64,000 bases of DNA from the NCBI GenBank assembly GCA_023101725.1, contig JALJCO010009038.1, forward strand, positions 186,001 through 250,000. Direction: 5' to 3'. The notes beneath the pieces are model-generated. The model made no database searches. It was not told the DNA's origin and saw only the letters and a program-made list of their open reading frames with translations. Shown piece after piece: positions 13,001-24,100 of this stretch. Within the stretch, counting starts at the first letter, position 1. Every line of letters begins with the position of its first letter. Position numbers and translations under genes: made by a program. Origin of the DNA: Atherinomorus stipes (taxonomy: Eukaryota > Chordata > Actinopteri > Atheriniformes > Atherinidae).

Positions 13001-16000
13001 AACACACCTACACTTTGGCCTGTTCTACTTGTTCTTTATATTTTACTGTAGACGGATTCAACTTGATCTAAAACTGAATCCATGGACTAAGGTTGCTCGA
13101 TGTACAGAAGTTTCAATGTATTTTTACACCTGAGTTGTTTTGGACAAAGCAATGAATGACTAAATATGAATTTAAAAGCAAATAAAGGACTTTAATTTCT
13201 GAAACTCTTTCAGACCAAGATTCTGGGTGAAATCCCAAAATTTCCAAACATGACAAATACTAAAAGGATATTCAGTTTCTTATGTGTCAGAATTAAGATT
13301 AAATCCACTAACCTTTCCAGGTGAACTCAAATTGGCCCTCTAACCTTCTGAATGCACATGAACAACTTATTGCATCACATGCTGTTTTCTGACAAGATTA
13401 TTAAAGAAATAGTACACCCACAGAATGATGTGCCTTCATTTTCTACTCACCCTAATGCTGAGCAAGACTGTGGAGCACTTTTTTAATATCTCAAATGCAG
13501 CCAGAGATCGGACAGGTTTTCGTTTTCCCCCAACTTTCATATAATGGAGTTCACCGGCGACTGAACCAAAAAGCTCCATAAAAGTCCACAATAACTTGGC
13601 AATATTCCTCCATACTGCTCGTTCAATGTAATCCAAGTGTCCTGAGTGGGTAGCGTCCATAATTTACTCAAAACAACATCATTTAGTATATTTTTATAGC
13701 CTAAACAGTAGTACATTGCACTTTCTACTTGTTCGTGTGAGTTCACAACACTAAGGAAGCTGCAGCATTCAGCGCATACTCTGCCGATAATGCAAGAGTA
13801 GAAGAAAAAATTTGCTCTTTACATTGTGCTAAGAGCGAAGGAGCTCTTAAATAAACAAAGAAATAAAGAAAAAGGGAACGTGCAATCTCATCTGCCACGG
13901 CTTCCGTACACACTCAAGAATCAAGGTACGAGACAGGAACATTTCTGTACCTGGTACATTTTTTACAAATGTTCTCTTAAAAGTACAATATTGGTCTTTA
14001 TGAGGCCAGAAGTGTACCTATATACTATGAAAAAGGGTCCAAAAGAATATAAAGTACAAATTTGTACCATTTCAACCGTAAGGGTACCTGCAGCATTGAA
14101 AAATGTGTGTAGCTTGTAAAAAAAAAAACTATAAATAGCAGTCCTTCTGAACAGTAGTATAATTATATTTATTATATTCTGATTTTCATAATAATCAAAG
14201 TAATCATAGCAATAATTATATGTATAATTATATAATGTGTTTTGCCTAATATTTATATAATAATTATTTATTTATTATTAGCATCTTTGATTGTTGTCAT
14301 AATCTCTATTTTATTAACTTTTATTCATCATTTTTAATTGGTTTAATTGTACTTTAACTGGTACAACTTAATAAGGTACAAAAATGGATCAGGACCGAAG
14401 GGTACAGAAATGTCTTTCAAAAAGGAACACCCCCAGCAACAAGCTTTGTACCCTTTTAAGTACAAATTGGTACCTCTATTTTTGAGTGTATAGTGTCATG
14501 AACTCGCATGGACACGCTTTGTGGCAGCTAGTTGTAGAACTGTTTAAGCTATACAAACATACTAAATGATGTCGTTTCGAGCAAACTGACCTATGGCTAA
14601 GCCACGCCCCCTCCACTCACTCAGACAAACAAACATTCGGTGACAGGCGCTATGTGACATCTCGGGAGATGACAGCTGTCAACACGGACAACAGACGCGT
14701 GATCAGACAGAGAGATCATGACAAGATAAATTTAAAAACATAAAAACAAAAACAAACAAAAAGAAATTGTTCACAAGTCTTAAACTGGGAGTAGAAATCA
14801 GCCTGTGAATCTCTGGAATGTGACCAGTGCGCGCTCCCTCAGTTTCTTGCACAAACTGCTGCACGGCTGTTGTTGTGTCAAAAAGTGATCATCTGACAAA
14901 AACTGATCAAACAGCCACGGAAGCGGAGCAGTCTGGCTGCAGCTTGGAAGCCAGAGGCGTGTCGTTATCGACGTTACTACACCACACCTGTACTACACGA
15001 CAGCGTCTTATGTACCGTTACCACGTACCAAAACTAGCATGTTTAGCTAGCGTTAGCCAACTTAAACTAACGTTAGGGAAGGTAACTTCATATTTCTTTC
15101 AAGCAAAGTGACAACATGTTTCCTCAAATACGATGTTGCCTTACCTTAGAACAGATGTAGGCATCCTTGTTCATTTTATCCACGTTCAGTTGATGTTGTG
15201 CTCTGCCGCATAACTTTGGCTTGATGTGACTTGGTAAAAGGCAAAAAATACACCCTGTCAAACAGCCTCTCAGGATACCTAGTGTCGGATTTGCATGTAC
15301 CCCATGCACACGTTTGACCATTTTAAACTAAAAAGAGCACATAAAGCGAACAAAAACGGACTGACTTCAATGCATTTCAATGGACGTTCAAGCAGAGAAT
15401 GTCCGAGTGTATGGGAAAGCTGTGCGCACTGTGATTGGCTCATCGCGTTTGGGGGCGTGGTTTAGCCATAGGTCAATTATGGACGCTACCCACTCAGGAC
15501 ACTTGGATTTCATTGGACGAGCAGTATGGAGGAATATTGCCAAGTTTTTGTGGACTTTTATGGAGCTTTTTGGTTCAGTCATCATTATATGAAAGTTGAG
15601 GGAAAACGAAACCCTGTCCAATCTCCAGCTGCATTTGAGATATTAAAAAAGTGCTCCGGAGTCTTGCTCAGCATGAAGGTGAGCAAAAAATGAAGGCACA
15701 TCATTCTGTGGGTCTACTTTTCCTTCAACGATGAGAAAAAAAAAAACAAAAAAAGAATAATTTGGACCATGATTGGACCACTATGTTCTGGTTTAATGAC
15801 AGCTTGTATCTAAACAGTCTTCTTCATCATACTGTTCACATTTAAATTAGGGCTGCCACGATTAGTCAATTAATCAACTCATCGTCGACTATGAAAATAG
15901 TCAAGGACTAATTTCATAATCGGCTAATTGTTTATTTATAAGCTTTGTTCAAATTGCCACTTCCACCTTCCACTACCTTGTCTGCCTTTCTGTTTGGTCA

Positions 16001-18207
16001 GGGTTTCTTGAATTTTATATTGACATACATATATAAACACAGACTACGAGTCAAATTTTGGACACATTTTTCCATTAGATTCAGTGAGACAGTTTTGACT
16101 GGTAATGTCAATATGCTAGAATTTTCGTATGATACGATTAGTCGACTAATCGCCAAAATAATCTATGACTAGTCGATTATCAAAATAACCGCTTATGGCA
16201 GCCCTAAGACATCATCAGATCAAGACCATACTCACAAAATGTACCGTCTTTGTTATTCTCTTCCACTGTTCTGGTGTGCTCTCTAAAGGTTTTGCTGACA
16301 CATAAAGGCAAAGGTTTCTGTGGAGGAGTGATTTATAAACCAACATGGATCATCACAGCATCTCACTGTCTGGAGAACTTCAACAAACGCTTCCTCAAAG
16401 TCATTGCAGGTATAAGTCTGTTATATGAACAAGCTACGACTTGGTAAAACTATGGACCTTTTTCAGAATTTATGAATACGTCAGTCGCGCTTGCTCGCAA
16501 CTGCCCTCGACAGTCAGAAAGCTTTAGAAGTCCACTGAAACAGAACAGAGACTGGTCTTTAAAGGCAGTATAGAAGATGTTTGTGGCAATTCAGAAAACA
16601 GACTGCTAGATTCACAGCTCCCTCCCCGGCCACGCCTTTAAGACACGAGCCAAGTCCCGACACCGCAGACACTAGCAGACACCAGGTTCAGATTGTCCCA
16701 TCATGTCACAAACACAAGTAAAACAGATGTCGTTGTCTGAACGTCACCAGCTGCTTGCAGAATGATTGTTAGCTACTGTAAACATCAGACGGCATGTAGT
16801 ATTAAGGTAGCTTCATATATCCGGATGCAGATGAAATCCACTCGTCGGTAACTCTCCGCTAATGGCCTACATACATCCGTCTGGTTTCAGGGTTATGAAT
16901 GTTGCTCCGTTCACCCTCTAGGGGGCAGTGTTGCACCAAAATTTTCCACCATCGACAATCGCGAACATGGCGTCAGTAGTGGAGGTAGTTTTGCTGTGTC
17001 TATTTCAGAAAATGCGGGAAAAAAATAAGTGTACGCAGCAGTGGCATGTCCGACCACTTAAAAGTGGTCAAAGTAATTTAAACTTTTGACATTTTGAGAT
17101 GCCCTCTTCCTACTCTTCTTCGTCAAATGTCATGAATGGGTAAACTCTGACTCTATACTGCCGCCACAGTTTCTGGTGGTTTTGGTCCGTTTCGTCCGGA
17201 GCACTCCGGATTTGTAAGCTCTCCCACAACGGGCATACTGACGGACAAAAAGACCTCCGGATACGGATGAAAGCGCTCGTGTTCATATTTACTGTAGGGT
17301 ATGAACGGGCTTTTACTCTCGCCAATCACTCTCGCCTATAACCTGTTAATTATTGCCCGTCAATAACTCTTACTACGGTAGTGAGAGCAATTGATGGCCA
17401 ACAGACAAAACACCCAATGAGAGCAGAAATGATTGGCAGATGGTTTTTTTAAGTCTCATCACTTTCACAGCTGATGTATAATATTTATATATTCAAAACT
17501 TTTAATTAATCATAGCGTATGAGACAGTGAACCCAATTTCATTGAATATTGCAAAAGTCATTCAAAGAAGCATCTTCTATTTTAATCTTCTGATTTTCCC
17601 TCATTTCTTTCCAGGCGAGCACAACATCGCCGTGAATGAATCCACAGAGCAAGCCATCCCGGTCGCAGAGATCATCATGCATGAAAACTACGACCCCAAC
17701 AACGCAGACAATGACATCGCCCTCCTCCGCCTGGCTTCTCCAGTCACATACACAACGTACGCCGTACCCATCTGCCTGCCGACGCGGCCGCTGGCCGAAC
17801 GCGAGCTCTGGGCGGTCAGTCTGCACACGGTGAGCGGCTGGGGGAGGCGGAGCGAAAACGGACCCACCTCCAACCTCCTCAGACGTACGAAGGTGCCCCG
17901 GATGCGAACGCAGACCTGCGTGGAGGAAAGCGGTGTTCAGCTCACCGACAACATGTTCTGTGCCGGATACTTAGACGGACGGACGGACTCGTGTAAAGGT
18001 GACAGCGGCGGACCTTTAGTGACCAACTACAAGAAGACCACGTTCCTGCTGGGGATAGTCAGCTGGGGGAAGGGCTGCGCCCGTCCAGGCAACTACGGGA
18101 TCTACACTCGAGTGTCCAACTACCTGGACTGGATCCACAACCGAACGGCAACTCTGGATCAGCCACAAAACAGCACAGAAGCTTTGGTTCACAACCTGAC
18201 CACCTGA
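1636..18207 (+). CDS. f7: Coagulation factor VII-like serine protease, 8 exons, one-base frame break in exon 6
   Basis: Exons: 1636-1708, 3174-3337, 5636-5660, 9781-9894, 10046-10192, 12709-12814, 16289-16409, 17615-18207. Exon 1 encodes a hydrophobic signal peptide ([16 protein letters not shown]). Exon 2 has a propeptide ending in RTRR and a Gla domain with [18 protein letters not shown]. Exon 3 is DEFWKIYS. Exons 4 and 5 are EGF1 (CQNGGTC) and EGF2. Exon 6 carries the LR/IVG activation site and a CPWQ end. Exons 7-8 are the protease domain: His57 in TASHC, Asp102 in DNDIALL, Asp189 and Ser195 in [10 protein letters not shown]. The short activation region with a single cleavage site fits factor VII rather than IX or X, although the mature start YNSG recalls factor IX. 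A serine protease of this type would pair with tissue factor and activate factor X. Exon 6 is one base short (see that entry), so the frame is broken as written. With that base the frame would be 447 aa plus stop, near human F7 length. Three N-glycosylation sequons sit in the C-terminal tail. It could equally be named f7l; orthology was not tested. Confidence 0.9.
2592..3117. mobile_element. MITE in intron 1 of the f7-like gene, ending just before exon 2
   Basis: The left end tacagtcaaaattattcata and the right end, ending gaggacgactgta, are inverted matches with mismatches (tacagtc...attattcaaaccctc). It is AT-rich and non-coding. The right end lies 56 bases before the exon 2 start, so only a short stretch of host intron separates it from the splice acceptor. 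Confidence 0.55.
3643..3939. repeat. MITE with internal gaattctgac-type repeats, copy 1
   Basis: It starts with cggaagagtattcgggccac and ends with cagtggcactaacactccct in inverted match. The interior is alternating A- and T-runs around cagaattctgac. Two further copies lie at 34936-35287 and 54723-55118. Confidence 0.5.
4135..4654. repeat. Repeat-rich stretch ending in a TTAAAGGTACAGTGTG-type MITE end, with a TA microsatellite
   Basis: The right end (ccactagatgtcagct... then cacactgtacctttaa, about 4616-4653) is the reverse complement of the start of the repeat at 22202. A (TA)n microsatellite lies at about 4491-4541. The left boundary is uncertain. Confidence 0.4.
5105..5260 (-). pseudogene. 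LINE reverse-transcriptase fragment
   Basis: On the - strand, about 5210-5160 reads [17 protein letters not shown], which contains the YADD active-site motif of non-LTR retrotransposon reverse transcriptases. The flanking sequence is too decayed to classify; the TQLY context is common in fish L2/Rex-type elements. Confidence 0.5.
6135..6330 (+). repeat. tRNA-derived SINE with target duplication, family A copy 1
   Basis: The head has a box A-like tagctcagttggttgag and a box B-like ggttcgattcc, then a tRNA-unrelated body and an A-rich tail. It is flanked by the 12-bp duplication agaaaaagtccc (6123-6134 and 6331-6342). It closely matches the copy at 48238 and, less closely, the one at 47715. 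It is not a functional tRNA gene. Confidence 0.8.
7033..7084. repeat. (TA)n microsatellite
   Basis: About 50 bases of alternating ta directly abut the left end of the Tc1 copy at 7086. Tc1 elements insert at TA, so the microsatellite may have been the target or may have expanded from the duplication. Confidence 0.8.
7086..9016 (-). pseudogene. Tc1-like transposon with broken transposase, 5' truncated
   Basis: The left end reads cagttgtgtgaaaaagtgtt. On the - strand, transposase fragments read in order: HTH part ([20 protein letters not shown], 8776-8435), catalytic part ([13 protein letters not shown], 8356-8072) and C-terminal part ([16 protein letters not shown], 7637-7341). Frames are broken and a 604-bp MITE interrupts it. 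It ends abruptly near 9016 without the second terminal repeat. It shares its sequence with the copy at 32862-34468. Confidence 0.85.
7550..8153. mobile_element. TTAA-flanked MITE (604 bp) inside the Tc1 copy
   Basis: It is flanked by TTAA at 7546-7549 and 8154-8157. Its ends are agggacattgtgtaa and ttacacaatatccct, one mismatch in 15. The uninterrupted copy near 33990-34005 reads cttaag at this point, proving the empty site. TTAA duplication suggests a piggyBac-type transposase, but a TA duplication with one more base in each repeat fits equally. Confidence 0.75.
9096..9339. other. Gene 1 intron 3 sequence between repeats, nothing recognised
   Basis: Single-copy-looking sequence right of the hAT element. 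No open frame, RNA or repeat end was recognised. Confidence 0.4.
9340..9770. other. Nearly C-free low-complexity tract, probable assembly artefact
   Basis: After an apparent hAT-MITE start (agggatgggggatattttat) the sequence becomes long T, A and G runs almost without C, up to a ccccccccccc run at 9727. No matching MITE right end follows. It sits immediately before exon 4 of the f7-like gene. Confidence 0.55.
10193..12708. other. Intron 5 of the f7-like gene with repeat fragments
   Basis: It contains a fish SINE/LINE 3'-tail motif (tttattcatccccgaaggga at about 11132), a hAT-like end (cagtggttttcaaactgtgg at about 11179) and a ccctttaag end near 12339. The short open frames at 11573-12249 on both strands lack family features. 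No gene is supported. Confidence 0.4.
12709..12814 (+). CDS. f7: Exon 6 of the f7-like gene: activation site, with a one-base deficit
   Basis: The exon starts after tgtttcag and reads [12 protein letters not shown], then DENLR/IVG, and ends in tggcag before gtaggt. Its length of 106 nt cannot join a phase-1 upstream intron to a phase-0 downstream one, which needs a length of 3n+2. The equivalent exon of the next gene is 116 nt and obeys this. The shift lies after Val-Gly at a run of five G (12776-12780). Upstream of the run the first frame matches the family, and downstream the next frame gives [12 protein letters not shown] sequencing or assembly error in a homopolymer is the simplest reading, since no other exon of the gene is damaged. 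A true recent frameshift would truncate the protein before the protease domain. Confidence 0.85.
13402..15727. mobile_element. Fold-back element with roughly 300-bp imperfect terminal inverted repeats
   Basis: The left arm (from about 13402, tacacccacagaatgatgtg) and the right arm (to about 15727, cacatcattctgtgggtcta) are reverse complements over about 300 bp with scattered changes, including cccactcaggacacttgga. The interior contains a separate nested MITE at 13911-14488. No transposase was recognised. Confidence 0.7.
13911..14488. mobile_element. MITE nested in the fold-back element
   Basis: The left end cactcaagaatcaaggtac and right end ggtacctctatttttgagtg are inverted matches with few changes, next to TA on each side. 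The internal sequence repeats ggtacaaa/tttgtacc motifs and is AT-rich. Confidence 0.55.
15848..16207. mobile_element. hAT-type MITE
   Basis: The ends are tagggctgccacgattagtc and ggcagccctaa. Subterminal gattagtcgactaatcg-type motifs are in inverted orientation. The length is about 360 bp. It lies 81 bases upstream of exon 7 of the f7-like gene. No clean 8-bp target duplication is visible. Confidence 0.6.
16410..17614. other. Intron 7 of the f7-like gene
   Basis: A ctttaaaggcagtatagaag motif at about 16558 resembles the start of the TTAAAGGCAG MITE at 46694, but no matching right end was found. Otherwise no feature was recognised. Confidence 0.35.
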
Positions 18208-18341
18208 GGAAAACCAGCTGTTTCCGTCGGCTGATCTTCCCCAGAAATAATGAACACTCAAATTTCAGACTTTAATGGAAATAATTCAGATGCAAAATGT
18301 TGACCATGTAAAATGAAACTATTCTTTTGTACAAATAACTG

Positions 18342-18347
18342 AATAAA
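18342..18347 (+). terminator. Polyadenylation signal of the f7-like gene
   Basis: A canonical aataaa lies 135 bases after the stop codon, followed by a T/G-rich stretch (ttaattgttgttggg). Position and downstream element fit the 3' end of the first gene. Confidence 0.65.
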
Positions 18348-18756
18348 ACTTTAATTGTTGTTGGGACTCAAACAAGTTAGCTACTTTAAAAAATGCTTGC
18401 TATCATTTTCTTAACCCCAAACTGCTCCCCCGTGTGGCCATAGCTCGCAATGACACAAAATCCTTTAAAAAAAGTTCCTGGATCCAAATGGTGATCCAGA
18501 TCAACACCTAAATTTAATCAGTCCTTCCTTGTAACATTTTCAACATTCCCTGAAAATTTCATCCAAATCTGTTCAGTACATTTTCTGTCATTTTGCTAAC
18601 AGACAGACAAACTTTTGTAATTACATAAGCTGTTGGAAAAGGTAATTATATAAAAACAAAATAAATATGGGAGGAGTTTTTTTAAAGACTAGAAAAGAAT
18701 AAGTATAATCACATATTAAATGAATAAATAAAAATAATAAAGATAAATGAAAAAAA

Positions 18757-19352
18757 AAATTAAAGGTGCCATGACATTAAATTTAAATTTTATGGGGTTT
18801 TGGGGGGAAAATAAAATTTTGTTGGAATGATGAGACCATGTGAATATTAAAAGTGAGGATCAAAAGTTCTTTTTTATGTTTGGTAAGTTTGTTTTTTCTC
18901 TCAAAAAAAAGTTAAATAAACCAGAGGTTAATTTTCTACGGGGGCAGCCAACCGCCCCCCCCCCGCTGATTCAACTGCGTGAATGGAGCTGAGTAACTGC
19001 TGAGCAGTCAGGTCTGGGTTTTCAAACAAATGGATTTAAAAGAAAACTTCTGCAGCAACACTGAGGGAGGCGACCACAACCTTGTCATTACCTGTAAGTT
19101 TATTTATTTTCTAAATGCTGTCTTCTGATAAACATAGCTCACTGTCTGAAATGCACATGTTGCTAACAGCCTTTAGCAAACTCTGACCGCAGCTTTACCT
19201 AGTTTCTCTAAATAAGGTTATAGCCAAATAAGGTGTAGCCAATCAAAATGAAGTCAACTTGGTCTCTGGGTAAAGCTGCATATCATTACTGCGCCCAACT
19301 CTTTTACTGAGGAAGGGTCTAGTTGCCAAAACACTGTCATCACTCCTTTAAA
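18757..19352. mobile_element. Probable MITE starting TTAAAGGTGCCATGACA
   Basis: The left end ttaaaggtgccatgaca and right end tgtcatcactcctttaa are imperfect inverted repeats about 590 bp apart, with TTAA outermost. It is non-coding and lies between the two factor VII-like genes. Confidence 0.45.
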
Positions 19353-19429
19353 ATAGATACATGAATAAAATTGAATAAATCCAACTAAAAATAGAAAAAA
19401 AAATAGTTGGCAACACTTTACAATAAGGG

Positions 19430-19615
19430 ACAAAATTTGCTTAGTTACTAGGGAACACCTCAGAAAACAATTAGAAACTGTTAAGTAGCTATCCAGTACT
19501 TACTAAGGGAGGTACGACTATTAGGTCGTTATCCAGTACGTACTATGGAGCTAGAAGAAAACCATTAGGTAGTTATCCAGAACTTACAAGGGAACAGGGA
19601 ACAGCATTACCAAAT
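19430..19615. repeat. Degenerate minisatellite with gttatccagtacttacta units
   Basis: Several units of about 45-55 bp related to ttaggtagttatccagtact...agggaac follow one another with substitutions. It lies in the spacer between the two factor VII-like genes. Confidence 0.45.
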
Positions 19616-21044
19616 AGTTTGATTTTTAAAACATCAAAAGTGGTTTGTCACACATTTGCGACACTGGGCATTAGAGGGTTAATAAGGTCAAAAGATATCC
19701 CAGATTGCAAAAATGTTCGGCCCAAATGTGGCCTCGACTGTTGGTGTTGACTAGACGTGAGTGACTACCACATAATCTTTATCCAGGAAGGATTCCTGTA
19801 TCAGGACCACTTCTAGCCCGCAAATACTCACCATGGTCCATGTCCAGGCCAGCACACATGTGGCCCACAGGAGGCTTACGGGTAGCCCACAAGTAGCCCA
19901 AACCTTTCTGCTATGCTCTTTGTCTTATGAATTTCCTTCCTTGTCAGTTTTAGAATATTACATTTTCCCTGTCATACAGATTTGCATCAAAATTTTTAAA
20001 TCTTTTGAAAGTTTAGTTGTCAAAACTAAAATAATCCCATAAGCAGCAGATAAAAGTGAGAAATTTTAGCGTCTCAGTCGAGCCTGAAAGTCACATTAAA
20101 ATGTAAGAAAGCACAAATTGACGTCAATTTGTAGCCTTAGACAATTTAAACTATGAATAAATGTCTTCAACAAACACATTTATACTTTATGTTACAGTTT
20201 ATTACTCGGTGTCATTTCACAATGTGCCACTAGGGGGCAGTAAAGTGTAATAGTTTACGTTTTTTTTAGACTAACTTCTGTCATGCTATTTTAAAGAGAT
20301 TTTTATGGGTGCCAAGGCTGTACAGTTGTTGTTATTTTTTTTCAAGATGTGATGACATGCTGTTTGCCAGCAGGATACACTGATTAATCCCAACACCAAA
20401 TAAATCAGATCAAATCAATCCCAATCCCAAATAAATGAGCAAAGTATCACCAAATCCTGGAGATGAAGAGGAAACAAAGAGGATGCAGGGCAGAAACATG
20501 GTGGAAGGAAATCAGAGTAAATTTAAAACTTTTCTTCCAACTGCTGTGTCGAGAAATAAGATTGCTAACAAAATGCATGAGCTAAATGTCCTTACGAGGA
20601 CACGGACGGAATATAGAGAGTAAATAGTGCAGACATGCTGCAGAAACAAAGTTAAAAGTAGGAGGTTCTCCAGAGATTTTTAACTTGGACATGTTACTGT
20701 AAAGATACATTTCTGCACATATGACATTTAACTGTTATCAGTGAGTTTTTGGCCAAATGATCTTTTAAGAATCAAGATTCAGGAGTTCTGGTTCTGTTCT
20801 GGGGACCGATTTGGAGCTTCTGGGACTAAATGTCCAGAAAAGAAAAGATTTAATTAATTATATTGTTTTCAAGAATAAAAAAATACGGCAACATTGTAAT
20901 TTCCCCTCAGTATGTTCATACAGTATGTCTCATTTTAATTAACTTTGGCTCTGTGAGGCTGAAACTATACTCGCTTCTAAAATGTGGTGATTTTAACGAA
21001 CAGGCTTCACATCTGTCGGTGAAGAGGGGGTGACTCCTGCCTCT
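19616..21044. other. Spacer between the two factor VII-like genes
   Basis: AT-rich sequence. The open frame 20435-20623 has no recognisable motif, and no RNA gene or repeat end was identified. Enhancers cannot be excluded. Confidence 0.35.
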
Positions 21045-21154
21045 CACGTTTGTTTGCAGACCTGATAAAATTAGCAGGGAGTTGCTTAAAAGTCCCGTTC
21101 CCACCTGAAAACCCTGTTTTTCTGCTTTGTCTCTGCTGGACTTCGAACATAAAC
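21045..21154 (+). promoter_or_regulatory. Proximal upstream region of the f7i-like gene with a FOXA-like site
   Basis: The 110 bases before the ATG contain cgtttgtttgcag (about 21047-21059), matching the TGTTTGC core bound by liver FOXA factors, and ttaaaagtcccg further on. No TATA box is evident. Liver expression is expected for this family; binding is not shown by the sequence. Confidence 0.25.
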
Positions 21155-24100
21155 ATGTTGAGGAGCTGCTGCATAGTTTGGACTCTGCTTCTGGGCATCG
21201 CTGCTGCTGCAGGTTTGGAATGACATTTATAAGTAATAATTCATGCAAATAGTAAGAAATTACAATTTTTCTTGTGTTTTTACCTGGAATTCATGGTAAA
21301 GTTAAGGAATGCACTTGGAAATTTGTTTAAAAATAGTTTAAAGAATGAAATATTTGCAATAAGAATGGAATATGTTGCTTTTCAGTGTTTGTGGAGAAGC
21401 AGGAGGCTGACACAGTCCTGCGGCGATGGCGGCGGGCCAACAGCGGCTTCCTGGAGGAGCTGAAGCAGGGAAACCTGGAGAGGGAATGCATCGAGGAGAT
21501 CTGCAACTACGAGGAGGCGCGAGAGGTGTTTGAAAACGACGACAAAACGGTTAGCAGACCTGATACACACCTAGATTTTATCTAGATTTACACGAAAGTT
21601 CAGAAATGTTGTGCTTGGTCTAAAAAAAGGAAAAATAGATACTTTGGGGGAAAAAAATAAGCACATTTTTGCTTTGTGATAAAAATGTGAACATCACTAC
21701 ACACAACAACATGAAAAGTGGATTCAGTATGTTGAAAATAAGTCTGGGAAAAACCTGAAAGCTAAAAACATCTTAAAATATTTTGACTTAGTAAAAAAAA
21801 CAAAAACTGAAAAAAACTGAAAGAAACAAATGTTTAAAGTTTTTTTGTGACTACTTTTTAGGATACTAGACATATGCTAATATGGACTACTTAATATTGT
21901 AGCCATGGCACATAACTAAGTAAATATAAAGTAAATGAATAAACATAATAAATGTGGACCATGTTTGGATCAAATGTTCTTTTTCTCCTGCATGAAACAA
22001 ACCATTATAATGTCACAAAACACATTATATGTTGTCAAATAAAGACTATTATATAACTAATATCTAGGTTCTGTCATGGTTACATTAACAGGTTATTAAC
22101 AGACTAAAATATAGCTTAAAATCTTTACAAGAGAACCTGCTTCATCTGCACATTACAATCTAAATTTCATGTATAATTCTTGATTGTCAAACTTTTTGGA
22201 CTTAAAGGTACAGTGTGTAAGAGTTACTGACATCTAGTGGTGAAGATGGGTATAGCAATGACTTCATATGCCAACCATTGTTGTGAATGTATGGTGGCCG
22301 TTGGTGGCCAAAATTCTCCCAGACATAAAGATGTTTTCCTCTATCAGTGGATCCAGGTGTAACTATGACTGTACGACGGGTAACTTTAATGTCTTTTATG
22401 TCATTACTGATCCCAAACAGTCTCTTAACTCCCATTAAGCAAAGCTAGTACAGCAGTTTTAAAGTTCAGAGGATTCTCACTTAAGTCACATTGTTTTGTC
22501 CATTTAGGGACACCGTAGTAAAACGGGTGGCACAAATATGGCGGCCCCCATGTATGTACACCCCCAGCAAGTAGATATATGTTTATTTTCTTAGAATGAG
22601 TCATTTATAACAGCTATTCAATACAGATACGGTCAAGAAAAATGTAAAGGGTTTTATAAACACTTCTGGGAGAGGCTTGAGGAGCGTAAAAAGAGCGTAT
22701 AAGAATGGGTTAGATGTTGAGATGTTAAAGAATCTAGAGGAAAGAGGAGGAGAGGTTAATGCAAAACACTCAATGCAGAAGAGCAAATGGGAGAAACACC
22801 TCGCCAATAGAAGGAGGTCATTTTGTATAAGAGTGGGGGAGAGAAAAGTGATGTAATATAACAGAGGGAGGGGGGTAGTGAACCGATTACACACAAATAG
22901 AAACACAGTTTTGAAGTATATGTGAAACTTTTGGCCATTGACCTTTGATTTTGTTACACACGCACACTGCTAAAATTTGAACATTACAGAAAAAACTGTT
23001 TGCTAACTCGTTAGTAAAGATTTGCTTATCCTGCTATTAACATGAAATATTTTAAGAAGTTTAAATAGTTAAATAATTCATTTAAACGTTTTTGTTTAGA
23101 AACCTCAATAGATATTCCTACTTTGGAGTATTAGCATGAATATCTCAGTTTTTGTGCTAAACAACACAAATTTTTTTCATTCTTATTGCATGACTTAATA
23201 AAGACGTTTAGATCTTTGGCAATGGAGAACTTTGACAAGATCATTTTCTCCAGTTTTACCACACAAAATTGTTACTGAGTACTTTTTTAGCCACTAAACT
23301 ATTAGCATGTTAGCATCCTCAAAGCAGGGCTATGTGGTGGGGAATGCAGTATCTTAAGGTGGTATATTTTTCCTTCCTTGTTTTTCATTTTGGTTTAAAT
23401 GAGAAATAATATCTAAAATGTGAAAACAATTAATCTATATCTGTGTATACTTACTAAAATGCTGGTTTAACTTGATTAAATTATTGATTTTGGTTATTTT
23501 TCCAGAGGGAGTTCTGGCTAACCTACAGTCGTAAGTACTTAACATGTTATTCATTTATTATTTACTGTTTTTGGCGACTACTTTCAGAGTGATTTATGCT
23601 AAATATATCTGCTTAGCAAAACATATTGCTCTCTTACATCCATGTAAAACTGGAGGACAAAGTTTCATGGCTGCAGTTGATCTCTGATCATCATAAATCA
23701 ATCATCAGTTTAAAGTAGTGAAATGACTGATGGCATTTAACTTGTGATTGATTTGTTTAGAATGTCTTATCTTACTGAAACACATTCTTGACATTTGTCA
23801 ACAGTAAACTAATCTAACTTTCCATTTCGCTTTCTAAAGCAGCATGATATCCTGAATATTTCTCTCTTTGCAAACTTTGACATTCAAATCCATCACATAA
23901 ACTTAGCATAAAGTCAGCAAATTTATGTTTGGTTGACTTTATCTCCTCTTTAAAACCAACTGGTGTTGAATTACATCATTGGAAAGCCTGATTAGTCACC
24001 TTTACAACCAGGTATAATTTGAAATGATCAAGTTATGACCAATGTAGCTGAATAGGTGGGTAGTACCCCCTAAAAATGTGCTAAAATCCCCTGTGATATT

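Noticed and set aside
1636..18207. Calling gene 1 factor IX because of its YNSG mature start
   Set aside because: The activation region is short with a single Arg-Ile cleavage site and lacks the long two-site activation peptide of factor IX; the position next to f10 fits factor VII.
17539..18261. Antisense open frames over the last f7 exon (and likewise over 29788-30087 and 53799-54170)
   Set aside because: They are shadows of GC-rich protease exons on the coding strand.
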